Below are positions 6,682-11,969 of a DNA stretch of 11,969 nt, one piece after another. The stretch is taken from contig CAMFLG010000044.1 in assembly GCA_945957495.1 (NCBI GenBank), forward strand, positions 1 to 11,969, given 5' to 3'. Within the stretch, counting starts at the first letter, position 1, and every line of letters starts with the position of its first letter. The notes below the pieces were generated by a model that did not search any database, was not told the origin of the DNA, and worked only from the letters and a program-made list of their open reading frames with translations. The translations under genes were made by a program, and so were the position numbers. Origin of the DNA: an uncultured Pseudorhodobacter sp. Lineage in GTDB: Bacteria > Pseudomonadota > Alphaproteobacteria > Rhodobacterales > Rhodobacteraceae.

Positions 6682-8796
6682 ATGACAGTTAGAAACGCGC
6701 TCTTGGGGTCTGCGGCCGCCTTGGCGTTTGCCCTGCCCGCCGCGGCAGAGATGCGTCCGACGCTGTCGTTCATGGGTGTCACCGGCCTGATCGACATGCC
6801 CAGCGGTGAACAGCAAAGCGATGGCATGCTGTCGTTCACCGCGGCCTATTTCGGCCCGATCGGGCGCCAGACCCTGACGTTTCAGTTCACGCCCAGATGG
6901 TCGGGCAGCTTTCGCTATTCTTCCGGGCGCAATTGGGATCAGGTCGTGGATTCGCCCTTCGCGACCTATTACGACCGCAGCTTTGATCTGCGCTATCTGA
7001 TCACCGAGGAAGGCCAATATGTGCCCGCCATCACGGTGGGCTTTCAGGATTTCATCGGCACCAGCCTGTCGCAGGCGGAATACATCGTTGCTACCAAGAC
7101 CTTTAACGACAAGGTCAAGGTCACAGCCGGTCTTGGTTGGGGCCGCTTGGGCAGCTATGGTTCGTTGGGCGCCCCCTTTGGCGAACGCGAGCCGGTGGAT
7201 GTCGGCAACGGCGGTACGCCGCATCTTGGCAACTGGTTCAAGGGCGATGTCGCCCCCTTTGCCGGTGTGGAATGGAAGGTGACAGACCGGCTGACCTTCA
7301 AGGCGGAATATTCATCCGACGCCTATACCGAAGAGGCCGGCATCCGGCAGACCTTTGAACGCAACAGCCCGTTCAACTTTGGTCTGGATTACCGGCTGAC
7401 CAACTCGATCGACTTCGGCATCTATTCGCTTTACGGCAGCCAGATCGGCGCCTCGCTCAACATCATGATGAACCCCTATCGCCGCCCGCAAGGCGGTATG
7501 CTTGGGCCGGGGCCGATGGTGGTGGGCGACCGCCCGGTGTCATCAGGCTGGGGGCCGGAATGGGTCACTGACAAGGGCCAGTTGCTGGCGCTGCAAAACC
7601 AGACGGCAGCCCTGCTGCGCCACGACGGCATAGCCATCGAACAGATGGCCGTCACCAAAACCAACGTGCAAATCCGCATCAACAGCACGCAGCTTGATAA
7701 CTCTGCCCAGGCCATCGGCCGCACGGCGCGGGCGCTGGCCGCGACAATGCCGCCGTCGGTCGGGCTGTTCGAAATCGTGCCGATGGTGCGCGGCGTGCCG
7801 GTGTCGAAGGTCGTGATCAAACGTTCTGATATTGAACAACTGCAGTTTGCCGCCAATCAGGATGCGCTTATTCAGGAACGCACCCAGATTCTGCCAGTCT
7901 CTGGCGCGCGTCCGGCGGATCCTATTGCGCCGCCCGATCTTACGCCCCGCTTCACCTGGAACCTTGCGCCCTATATTGGCACCACCCTGTTCAACCCGGA
8001 AAACCCGCTGGACGTCAACGCAGGCCTGAGCCTTAAGGCGCGCTATCAACTTGCCCCCGGCCTGTTCCTGACCGGCACCGTGACCAAACGGATCGGCGGC
8101 AGCAATGCGCCTCCGGCGGAAGAGGACACCACCGATGACAGCGGCCTACCGCCCATCCGCACCGAGGGCGACAAATACGCCTCCTTCGGCGATCCGGCGA
8201 TCAAGACGCTTAGCCTGAACTGGTACGCAAAACCTGCGCCGAACGTGTTCACCCGGGTTTCCGCAGGCTATCTGGAAACCATGTTTGGCGGTGTTTCGAC
8301 CGAAGTTCTGTGGATGCCGGTTGATAAGCCCTATGCCTTTGGGGTCGAGCTTGATCTGGTGCAGCAGCGCGGCTACGACCAGATGTTCGATTTCCTGGAC
8401 TACCGGGCAGGGGTCGGCTTTGTCTCGGGCTATTACATGTGGGACAACGGCATCAACGCGGAACTTGACGTTGGCCGCTTCCTGGCCGGGGATTACGGCG
8501 CCCGCATCGTGCTGGACCGGCAGTTTGCCAATGGTTGGAAAGTGGGGGCCTTCGCCACCTTTACCAGCGCCTCGTTTGACGAATTCGGCGAAGGTTCCTT
8601 TGACAAGGGGATCATCGTCGAAATTCCATTCGGCTGGTTCCTTGGCAAGCCCACGCAGCAGGTCACGCGCGTGGTCATGCGTCCGTTGCTGCGCAACGGT
8701 GGCGCCGGGCTGGATCTGGACGGGCGGCTTTATGACAACATGCGCGACTTCCGCCAACAGGATCTCGACTTTGCCTGGGGGAGGTTCTGGAGATGA
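6682..8796 (+). CDS. YjbH/GfcD-family exopolysaccharide outer-membrane protein
   Basis: A 704-residue exported protein of the YjbH family. The E. coli homologues YjbH and GfcD, of nearly the same length (about 700), are encoded in exopolysaccharide and group-4 capsule operons and are thought to reside in the outer membrane. A Sec signal peptide is clear (MTVRNALLGSAAALAFALPAAA, cleavage about 22/23). The mature start contains the family-typical GVTGLIDMPSGEQQSDGML segment, and alternating Tyr/Phe/Trp-rich strands through the rest of the chain suggest beta-barrel structure. The ATG at 6682 is preferred over the in-frame TTG at 6673 because GGTGG lies nine bases before it and the signal peptide then begins normally. 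Its TGA overlaps the ATG of the lipoprotein gene (ATGA), showing translational coupling. The 132-bp leader after the dehydratase has no obvious terminator, so read-through is likely. A 427-residue open frame on the other strand across this junction is a shadow. Confidence 0.92.
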   Translation: MTVRNALLGSAAALAFALPAAAEMRPTLSFMGVTGLIDMPSGEQQSDGMLSFTAAYFGPIGRQTLTFQFTPRWSGSFRYSSGRNWDQVVDSPFATYYDRSFDLRYLITEEGQYVPAITVGFQDFIGTSLSQAEYIVATKTFNDKVKVTAGLGWGRLGSYGSLGAPFGEREPVDVGNGGTPHLGNWFKGDVAPFAGVEWKVTDRLTFKAEYSSDAYTEEAGIRQTFERNSPFNFGLDYRLTNSIDFGIYSLYGSQIGASLNIMMNPYRRPQGGMLGPGPMVVGDRPVSSGWGPEWVTDKGQLLALQNQTAALLRHDGIAIEQMAVTKTNVQIRINSTQLDNSAQAIGRTARALAATMPPSVGLFEIVPMVRGVPVSKVVIKRSDIEQLQFAANQDALIQERTQILPVSGARPADPIAPPDLTPRFTWNLAPYIGTTLFNPENPLDVNAGLSLKARYQLAPGLFLTGTVTKRIGGSNAPPAEEDTTDDSGLPPIRTEGDKYASFGDPAIKTLSLNWYAKPAPNVFTRVSAGYLETMFGGVSTEVLWMPVDKPYAFGVELDLVQQRGYDQMFDFLDYRAGVGFVSGYYMWDNGINAELDVGRFLAGDYGARIVLDRQFANGWKVGAFATFTSASFDEFGEGSFDKGIIVEIPFGWFLGKPTQQVTRVVMRPLLRNGGAGLDLDGRLYDNMRDFRQQDLDFAWGRFWR

Positions 8797-9383
8797 GCAT
8801 GCATAGGGCAATTGCAGCCACGCTGATCGGCGTGCTTCTGTCGGGCTGTGCGTCCAGCTTCGTGAAGTCGGGGCTCAACCGCCTTGGTGGACCCGCCACC
8901 ACCGCCACCTCGGTGCCCGCCGCGGGTGCGCCGCAGGTCTGGGTCACGTTGCGGTCGAAGGGCATCAAGTTCTCGATGGCCAAACTGGCGTCGGACGGCG
9001 CAGTTGTGGTTTGGGCTGCCAAGGACGGATCGCAGATGGCGCTTCGCGATGGTGTGCTGATCAACACCCGTGGCTTTGGCTGGGATATGATGTCAGCCGA
9101 TGCGCCAACGGTGGCCACGCTGGTCAAATTGGGCAGTCACAAGCGCGTCTATTACGATCTTGACGGCACCGACACCATGCGAACCCACAATTTTGATTGT
9201 AAGGCCGAATCAGCCCCAACCACCGACACCCCCTTCAAACGCCATATCGTTGAGCATTGTGTGGGCGATTTGGGCACGATTGAGAATGATTTCTGGCTGG
9301 ATTCGTCCGGCCATATCGCCCAATCGCGGCAATGGGTGTCGCAAGGTGTCGGATATGCCGCAATTGAAAAGAAAGTTGACTAA
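8793..9383 (+). CDS. YjbF/GfcB-family lipoprotein of exopolysaccharide locus
   Basis: A 196-residue lipoprotein of the YjbF/GfcB family, which partners YjbH/GfcD in enterobacterial exopolysaccharide operons. The N-terminus is a type II signal peptide with lipobox LLSGC, giving lipidated Cys19. Family features are the VWVTLRSKGIKFSMAKLASD strand near residue 49, the GVLINTRGFGWDMMSAD segment around residue 88, and the C-terminal FWLDSSGHIAQSRQWVSQG near residue 167. Residues 20-45 form a Ser/Ala/Thr/Pro-rich tether. The start overlaps the yjbH-like stop by four bases (ATGA). A second ATG at 8799 has a TGGAG six bases upstream and is an equally acceptable start. Location is probably the periplasmic face of the outer membrane. 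The molecular role of the family is not well defined. Confidence 0.9.
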   Translation: MSMHRAIAATLIGVLLSGCASSFVKSGLNRLGGPATTATSVPAAGAPQVWVTLRSKGIKFSMAKLASDGAVVVWAAKDGSQMALRDGVLINTRGFGWDMMSADAPTVATLVKLGSHKRVYYDLDGTDTMRTHNFDCKAESAPTTDTPFKRHIVEHCVGDLGTIENDFWLDSSGHIAQSRQWVSQGVGYAAIEKKVD

Positions 9384-9462
9384 AGTTCGGCAGCTAAATC
9401 TTACGTCGCACGCGCTTCTGGGATAAACTAGAATCAATGAATTTCAATTCTTGGAGACTGCC

Positions 9463-9711
9463 ATGAAGAATCTGACCAGCTTTGTCCTCGCCGCTTCTAT
9501 GACCGTTGCTGCCACCGGCGCTTTCGCGGGCGGCGCACCTGAAGTTATTCCGGAGCCCCCGGCCGTTGTCGTGACCGAAGGCGGTTCCAGCAGCGGCGGC
9601 ACTGCTCTGTGGCTGGCGCTGGGCGGCGCTATCTTGGTCGCCGTTCTGGTCAACCAGACGAATGACACCAAAGCCAGCGATCCGGTTCCCCCGACCGACG
9701 TGTCCCAGTGA
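9463..9711 (+). CDS. Small secreted protein, copy 1 of three (YjbE/GfcA-like architecture)
   Basis: An 82-residue protein of no family I can name. It has a Sec signal peptide (MKNLTSFVLAASMTVAATGAFA, cleavage about 22/23), an acidic Pro/Val linker (GGAPEVIPEPPAVVVTEGG), a Gly/Ser patch (SSSGG, 42-46), a 16-residue hydrophobic stretch (ALWLALGGAILVAVLV, 48-63), and a polar Asp/Thr/Pro tail. Start ATG 9463 is chosen over the in-frame TTG 9451 because TGGAG then sits six bases upstream and the signal peptide starts cleanly. It lies 79 bp after the lipoprotein gene and is followed by a terminator at 9769. The architecture recalls YjbE and GfcA, small exported proteins of the E. coli yjb and gfc operons, and the location beside YjbH/YjbF homologues supports an equivalent role. 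The sequence similarity is not direct, so function is inferred only. Confidence 0.9.
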   Translation: MKNLTSFVLAASMTVAATGAFAGGAPEVIPEPPAVVVTEGGSSSGGTALWLALGGAILVAVLVNQTNDTKASDPVPPTDVSQ

Positions 9712-9768
9712 TCGAATTCAGAGATTTCTAAGGCGCGGCACGTTCCGCGTTGTAGCAATCAGCTTAGT

Positions 9769-9801
9769 GCGCCCGCAGATATCTGCGGGCGCCTTTCTTT
9801 T
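9769..9801 (+). terminator. Intrinsic terminator after small-protein copy 1
   Basis: A perfect 24-base palindrome occupies 9769-9792, with arms GCGCCCGCAGAT and ATCTGCGGGCGC, followed at once by CTTTCTTTT. As RNA it would form a stem of about nine G/C-rich pairs over a GATATC loop. It should end transcripts of copy 1, and of the upstream operon, before copy 2. Confidence 0.8.
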
Positions 9802-9822
9802 GCGGAAGTAGCTTTCATTTTG

Positions 9823-9844
9823 GCCGCTTTCGATGCAGGATCAG
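9823..9844 (+). promoter_or_regulatory. Conserved upstream element of copy 2 (candidate promoter region)
   Basis: The stretch from GCCGCTTTCGATG to AGGATCAG, lying downstream of the copy 1 terminator and 25 bp before the copy 2 start, closely resembles 10163-10186 upstream of copy 3. As copy 2 lies beyond a strong terminator it needs its own promoter, and this is the best-conserved candidate. CAGGAT (9836-9841) may serve as a poor -10 box; no clear -35 is seen. Confidence 0.35.
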
Positions 9845-9869
9845 CAGATCGTCTTTTAAGGAGTCTGCC

Positions 9870-10106
9870 ATGCAGAATCTGACAAGCCTCATTATCGCCA
9901 CGTCAATGACTGTTGCTGCAACCGGCGCCTTCGCGGGCGGCGCCCCCGAGGTTATTCCGGAACCCCCGGCTGTTGTCGTCACCGAAGGCGGCTCCAGCAG
10001 CGGCGGCGCTGCCCTGTGGCTGGCGCTTGGTGGTGCAATTCTTGTCGCCGTCCTTGTCAACCAGGATGACAGCACGCAACCGGCGCCCGTCGAAACCAAG
10101 AAATGA
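9870..10106 (+). CDS. Small secreted protein, copy 2 of three (YjbE/GfcA-like architecture)
   Basis: A 78-residue paralogue of copy 1. Residues 19-65 are identical to copy 1 except Ala for Thr at 47, while the signal peptide (MQNLTSLIIATSMTVAATGAFA) and the tail (DDSTQPAPVETKK) differ. Across 44 core codons there are about 16 synonymous and one amino-acid-changing difference from copy 1, so the protein sequence is what is conserved. The tail is the shortest of the three and ends in two lysines, unlike the acidic or neutral ends of the others. The ATG follows AAGGAG at ideal distance. It is transcribed apart from copy 1, being downstream of the terminator at 9769. No obvious terminator separates it from copy 3. 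Function is unknown; an accessory envelope or exopolysaccharide role is inferred from context. Confidence 0.9.
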   Translation: MQNLTSLIIATSMTVAATGAFAGGAPEVIPEPPAVVVTEGGSSSGGAALWLALGGAILVAVLVNQDDSTQPAPVETKK

Positions 10107-10162
10107 CGCGTTGCGCTGCGGCGGGTTGGCAGGCGCATCTTTGGCATCCGCAGGCAACTACG

Positions 10163-10186
10163 GTCGCTTTTGCATGTTAGGATCAG
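10163..10186 (+). promoter_or_regulatory. Conserved upstream element of copy 3 (candidate promoter region)
   Basis: GTCGCTTTTGCATG followed by TTAGGATCAG matches the element upstream of copy 2 with a two-base length difference. TAGGAT (10178-10183) resembles a -10 box. The distance to the copy 3 start is 59 bp, against 25 bp for copy 2, so the intervening leader has changed since duplication. Upstream of copy 1 a weaker counterpart exists: CGCTTCT, then TAGAATCA at 9429-9436. Confidence 0.35.
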
Positions 10187-10245
10187 GCTTTCTTTTTGAA
10201 AAGTTCCGGGGCAAACTTATTCAATAGCCCTAAAAGGAGATTCTG

Positions 10246-10491
10246 ATGCAAAAAGTTACCAGCCTGATTCTCGCGGCAACCATGACTGTTGCTGCAAGCG
10301 GCGCTTTCGCGGGCGGCGCACCGGAAGTCATTCCGGAACCCCCGGCTGTTGTCGTTACCGAAGGCGGGTCCAGCAGTGGCGGCACCGCCCTGTGGCTGGC
10401 CCTGGGCGGCGCGATTTTGGTTGCCGTTCTGGTCAGCCAAAGCGACAGCACCGATCCGGCCACCCCGCCGCAAACTGAAGACGCCGGTTGA
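10246..10491 (+). CDS. Small secreted protein, copy 3 of three (YjbE/GfcA-like architecture)
   Basis: An 81-residue paralogue. Residues 19-63 are identical to copy 1, with about 13 synonymous codon differences and no amino-acid change over that stretch. The signal peptide (MQKVTSLILAATMTVAASGAFA) and the Asp/Thr/Pro-rich tail (SDSTDPATPPQTEDAG) have drifted. The ATG follows AAAAGGAG. The gene ends 50 bp before a strong terminator. As in the other copies, the 16-residue hydrophobic segment is short for an inner-membrane helix, and no basic cluster follows it. The protein could be an inner-membrane anchor, an assembling secreted protein or an outer-membrane-associated peptide; the sequence does not decide. 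Confidence 0.9.
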   Translation: MQKVTSLILAATMTVAASGAFAGGAPEVIPEPPAVVVTEGGSSSGGTALWLALGGAILVAVLVSQSDSTDPATPPQTEDAG

Positions 10492-10541
10492 TGACTATCC
10501 AGCAGTGCCGGAATTACCTCCGGCGTTGCCACTAAACCGGC

Positions 10542-10573
10542 AAAGGGCCTGCGAACACCGCAGGCCCTTTTGC
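10542..10573. terminator. Strong, probably bidirectional terminator between copy 3 and bhcD
   Basis: A perfect 12-base stem, AAAGGGCCTGCG (10542-10553) and CGCAGGCCCTTT (10559-10570) around AACAC, is followed by TGC and a further T-rich stretch. It ends the plus-strand small-protein array. The A-start of the left arm provides a short U run on the other strand, so it could also terminate the convergent bhcD transcript, whose stop codon is at 10598. Confidence 0.8.
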
Positions 10574-10597
10574 TTTGCGCTGCCCGAAAAGACTGCG

Positions 10598-11560
10598 CTA
10601 CATCTCTACCTCTTGTCCGATGCCCCGCTCGCGCGCGCGCCGCAAGGCCATCGCGGCCACCGCCAGATCCTGCAATCCAACGCCTGTGCCATCGAACAGG
10701 GTGATTTCGTCTGCCGACTGGCGACCCGGATGCGCCCCGATCACCACATCGCCCAGCGGCACCACCGCATCCGCCTGCAACAGGCCAAGCGCCACAGCGT
10801 GCTGTGCCTCGCCGATGTTGATGGATTGCGCCACCTCGTCGGTGAACACCGTCGCGCGGGCCAGAAGGGCGGGCTCCACCTCTTGTTTGCCCACGGTATC
10901 GGTGCCCATACAGGCCAGATGCGTGCCCGCGCGCACATGCGCGCTCATCAGGCTCGCCGCAGGGGCCGAGGTGATGGTGATGATCACATCGGCGCTTTCG
11001 CCCACCTGTTCCAGCGCAACCGCCTCAAACGGCAGACCCAGCTCTGCCGCCACCGCGGCCAGCTTTGGCAACATCTCGGGGTGCAGGTTCCACGCCACCA
11101 CACGTTCAAACTGCCGCACCCGTGCCGCGGCACGCAGTTGAAACCCGGCCTGATGCCCGGCGCCGACGATGCCCAGCACCCGCGCATCGCGCCGCGCCAG
11201 CCGGTCAATCGAAATTGCCGAGGCGGCCGCCGTGCGCAGCGCCGTCAACAGGTTTCCCCCCACCAGTGCCACGGGCCGCCCGGTTTCAGGATCAAACAAC
11301 AGCACAGAAGACTGATGGTTGATCAGCCCCTTGGCCAGATTGCCGGGGAAATATCCCCCCGCCTTCACCCCCAGCATCGCGCCTGCGCGGTCCAGCCCGG
11401 ATTTGAACCCGTATTGTCGGCCTTCGCCCAAAGCCTCGCGCACCACCGGAAAGTTATAGGCCCCGCCCCGCGCCATGGCGGCAAAACAGGCCTCGATGGC
11501 GCTAAAGGCGTCCTCGGGCGTCACCAGCCCCGCAATCAATGCCTCTGGAACAATCAACAT
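10598..11560 (-). CDS. bhcD: Iminosuccinate reductase, ornithine cyclodeaminase/mu-crystallin family (beta-hydroxyaspartate cycle)
   Basis: A 320-residue cytoplasmic NAD(P)-dependent enzyme of the ornithine cyclodeaminase/mu-crystallin/alanine dehydrogenase family. Directly downstream of a bhcC-type aldolase, it is best read as BhcD, which reduces iminosuccinate to aspartate in the beta-hydroxyaspartate cycle for glyoxylate assimilation. Visible features are the substrate-binding KAGGYFPGN segment (Lys66), TALRTAAAS (106-114), the dinucleotide-binding GAGHQA loop (133-138) and the C-terminal FDGTGVGLQD motif (289-298). The ATG at 11560 is chosen over an in-frame ATG at 11581 because AGGAAG lies seven bases before it, while the earlier codon lacks a ribosome site. 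A 99-bp gap containing a palindromic element separates it from bhcC. A generic ornithine cyclodeaminase or alanine dehydrogenase function is the alternative if the bhc context proves wrong. A 502-residue open frame on the plus strand is a shadow. Confidence 0.85.
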   Translation of the reverse strand: MLIVPEALIAGLVTPEDAFSAIEACFAAMARGGAYNFPVVREALGEGRQYGFKSGLDRAGAMLGVKAGGYFPGNLAKGLINHQSSVLLFDPETGRPVALVGGNLLTALRTAAASAISIDRLARRDARVLGIVGAGHQAGFQLRAAARVRQFERVVAWNLHPEMLPKLAAVAAELGLPFEAVALEQVGESADVIITITSAPAASLMSAHVRAGTHLACMGTDTVGKQEVEPALLARATVFTDEVAQSINIGEAQHAVALGLLQADAVVPLGDVVIGAHPGRQSADEITLFDGTGVGLQDLAVAAMALRRARERGIGQEVEM

Positions 11561-11591
11561 CGCTTGGCTTCCTGCTTTCATACTGGTTCAA

Positions 11592-11654
11592 ATACTCTGG
11601 GGGTCCTCGCCACATTGGGTCTCCAATGTGGCTTGGGCAAAGCCCCCGGGGTAT
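11592..11654. repeat. REP-like palindromic element between bhcC and bhcD
   Basis: Outer arms ATACTCTGGGGG (11592-11603) and CCCCCGGGGTAT (11643-11654) pair with two mismatches, and enclose a perfect inner hairpin CCACATTGG (11610-11618) / CCAATGTGG (11623-11631) with loop GTCT. It fills most of the gap just downstream of the bhcC stop. The layout resembles the intergenic palindromes with ACTC(C/T)GGGGG ends that I recall being scattered through Rhodobacteraceae genomes. It could stabilise or attenuate the bhcC-bhcD mRNA. No strong T run follows on the minus strand, so it is not a clear terminator. Confidence 0.6.
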
Positions 11655-11659
11655 CCCCA

Positions 11660-11969
11660 TCAATACGCCTTGCCGCGCGCCGAAACCGGCCAGACCACCT
11701 CGACGCGGCCAGCCCGCACACCGACGTACCAGTCATGGACGTTGCAGGTCGGGTCGCAATGCCCCGGCACCAGCCGCAGCTTTTCGTTGACCTTTAAGAC
11801 ACCCTGCGGATCCTCGATCACGCCATGCTCGTCAGAGCATTTGATGTATTTCACATCCGTGCGGCCAAACACGACAGGCAGGCCGGAATCCACCGATTGC
11901 GCCTTCAACCCGGCATCGACAATCGCCTTGTCGGCCTTGGCATGGCTCATCACCGACGTAAGGATGAAC
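11660..11969 (-). CDS. bhcC: Beta-hydroxyaspartate aldolase (D-threonine aldolase-type, PLP/metal), C-terminal part only
   Basis: The last 102 residues of a DSD1/D-threonine-aldolase-type enzyme; the remainder lies beyond the right edge. In the beta-hydroxyaspartate cycle BhcC joins glycine and glyoxylate to give (2R,3S)-beta-hydroxyaspartate. The fragment contains MSHAKADKAIVDAGLKAQ, KYIKCSDEHG, and the metal-binding PGHCDPTCNVHDWYV motif whose His and Cys bind the divalent ion in this family, and it ends in VWPVSARGKAY. The reading frame runs open to the window end, so an in-frame GTG at 11953 is internal, not a start. Together with the downstream reductase it implies the rest of the bhc operon lies to the right. 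The general D-threonine aldolase family is certain; the BhcC assignment depends on bhcD beside it. Confidence 0.85.
   Translation of the reverse strand, partial: FILTSVMSHAKADKAIVDAGLKAQSVDSGLPVVFGRTDVKYIKCSDEHGVIEDPQGVLKVNEKLRLVPGHCDPTCNVHDWYVGVRAGRVEVVWPVSARGKAY

Larger units (their letters stand above)
9463..10491 (+). repeat. Tandem triplication of a small-protein gene unit
   Basis: Three paralogous genes in the same direction start at 9463, 9870 and 10246, so the unit length is about 407 and 376 bp. Coding cores are strongly similar. Spacers (158 and 139 bp) are mostly divergent apart from the ribosome-binding region and the AGGATCAG element. The degree of silent divergence shows the duplications are not recent, or that gene conversion has not kept the DNA uniform. 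Confidence 0.85.

Noticed and set aside
5941..7224. 427-residue open frame on the minus strand
   Set aside because: It spans the dehydratase end, an intergenic gap and the YjbH start, with no recognisable domain; both underlying plus-strand genes have clear family motifs.
9463..10491. PEP-CTERM/exosortase-type sorting signals in the small proteins
   Set aside because: A Pro-Glu-Pro stretch and a hydrophobic segment are present, but they are separated by about 15 residues and no basic cluster follows the hydrophobic segment, as a sorting signal requires.
9463..10491. Toxin-antitoxin or type I toxin array
   Set aside because: The small hydrophobic proteins have cleavable signal peptides, long conserved soluble linkers and good ribosome sites, and no antisense RNA gene or partner antitoxin is visible. 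The exopolysaccharide context fits better.
9463..10491. CRISPR or non-coding repeat array
   Set aside because: The repeat period of roughly 380-400 bp contains intact reading frames with silent substitutions; there are no short identical direct repeats with spacers.
10289..11797. 502-residue open frame on the plus strand
   Set aside because: It crosses copy 3, a strong terminator and the whole bhcD gene in antisense. Its composition (Arg/His/Gln/Pro-rich) is that of a shadow frame.
11660..11953. A complete 97-residue gene starting at a GTG at 11953
   Set aside because: The frame stays open to the right edge and the residues before the GTG continue the aldolase family sequence, so it is the end of a longer gene.

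Overview
The window looks like a chromosomal segment of a Rhodobacteraceae-type alphaproteobacterium (Rhodobacter/Paracoccus/Roseobacter relatives). This rests on the high GC content with strong G/C third positions, several proteins of types familiar from that family, and a pair of genes from the beta-hydroxyaspartate cycle. The genus cannot be fixed from the sequence alone. No rRNA, tRNA, transposase, integrase, CRISPR array or phage structural gene was seen.

Layout. (1) 1-1411, minus strand: a SulP-family anion permease, cut by the left edge inside its C-terminal STAS domain. (2) 1480-1974, plus: a small HugZ/pyridoxamine-phosphate-oxidase-like protein, divergent from the permease. (3) 1971-4259, minus: a large GH28-related/pectate-lyase-like beta-helix protein whose stop codon overlaps that of gene 2. 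(4) A 304-bp divergent intergenic region holding small repeats. (5) 4564-9383, plus: an exopolysaccharide block made of a membrane-anchored nucleotide-sugar 4,6-dehydratase, a YjbH/GfcD-type outer-membrane protein and a YjbF/GfcB-type lipoprotein. (6) 9463-10491, plus: three tandem paralogous genes for tiny secreted proteins of 82, 78 and 81 residues, separated by spacers; a strong terminator follows the first and another follows the third. (7) 10598-11969, minus: an iminosuccinate-reductase-type ornithine cyclodeaminase homologue (bhcD) and the C-terminal end of beta-hydroxyaspartate aldolase (bhcC), with a palindromic REP-like element between them.

How the genes fit together. The centre (about 2-10.5 kb) appears to be a polysaccharide locus. 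The dehydratase would supply a modified nucleotide sugar. The YjbH and YjbF homologues are envelope components known from the yjbEFGH and group-4-capsule (gfc) operons of enterobacteria. The three small proteins have the architecture of YjbE/GfcA: signal peptide, low-complexity Gly/Ser/Pro linker, hydrophobic segment and polar tail. The beta-helix protein opposite may bind or cleave a polysaccharide. The right-hand block belongs to glyoxylate/glycolate assimilation and is functionally separate.

The most notable signal is the triplicated small-protein array. Its central 45 residues are virtually invariant between copies although the DNA has diverged at many synonymous positions, so the proteins are real and under strong purifying selection.
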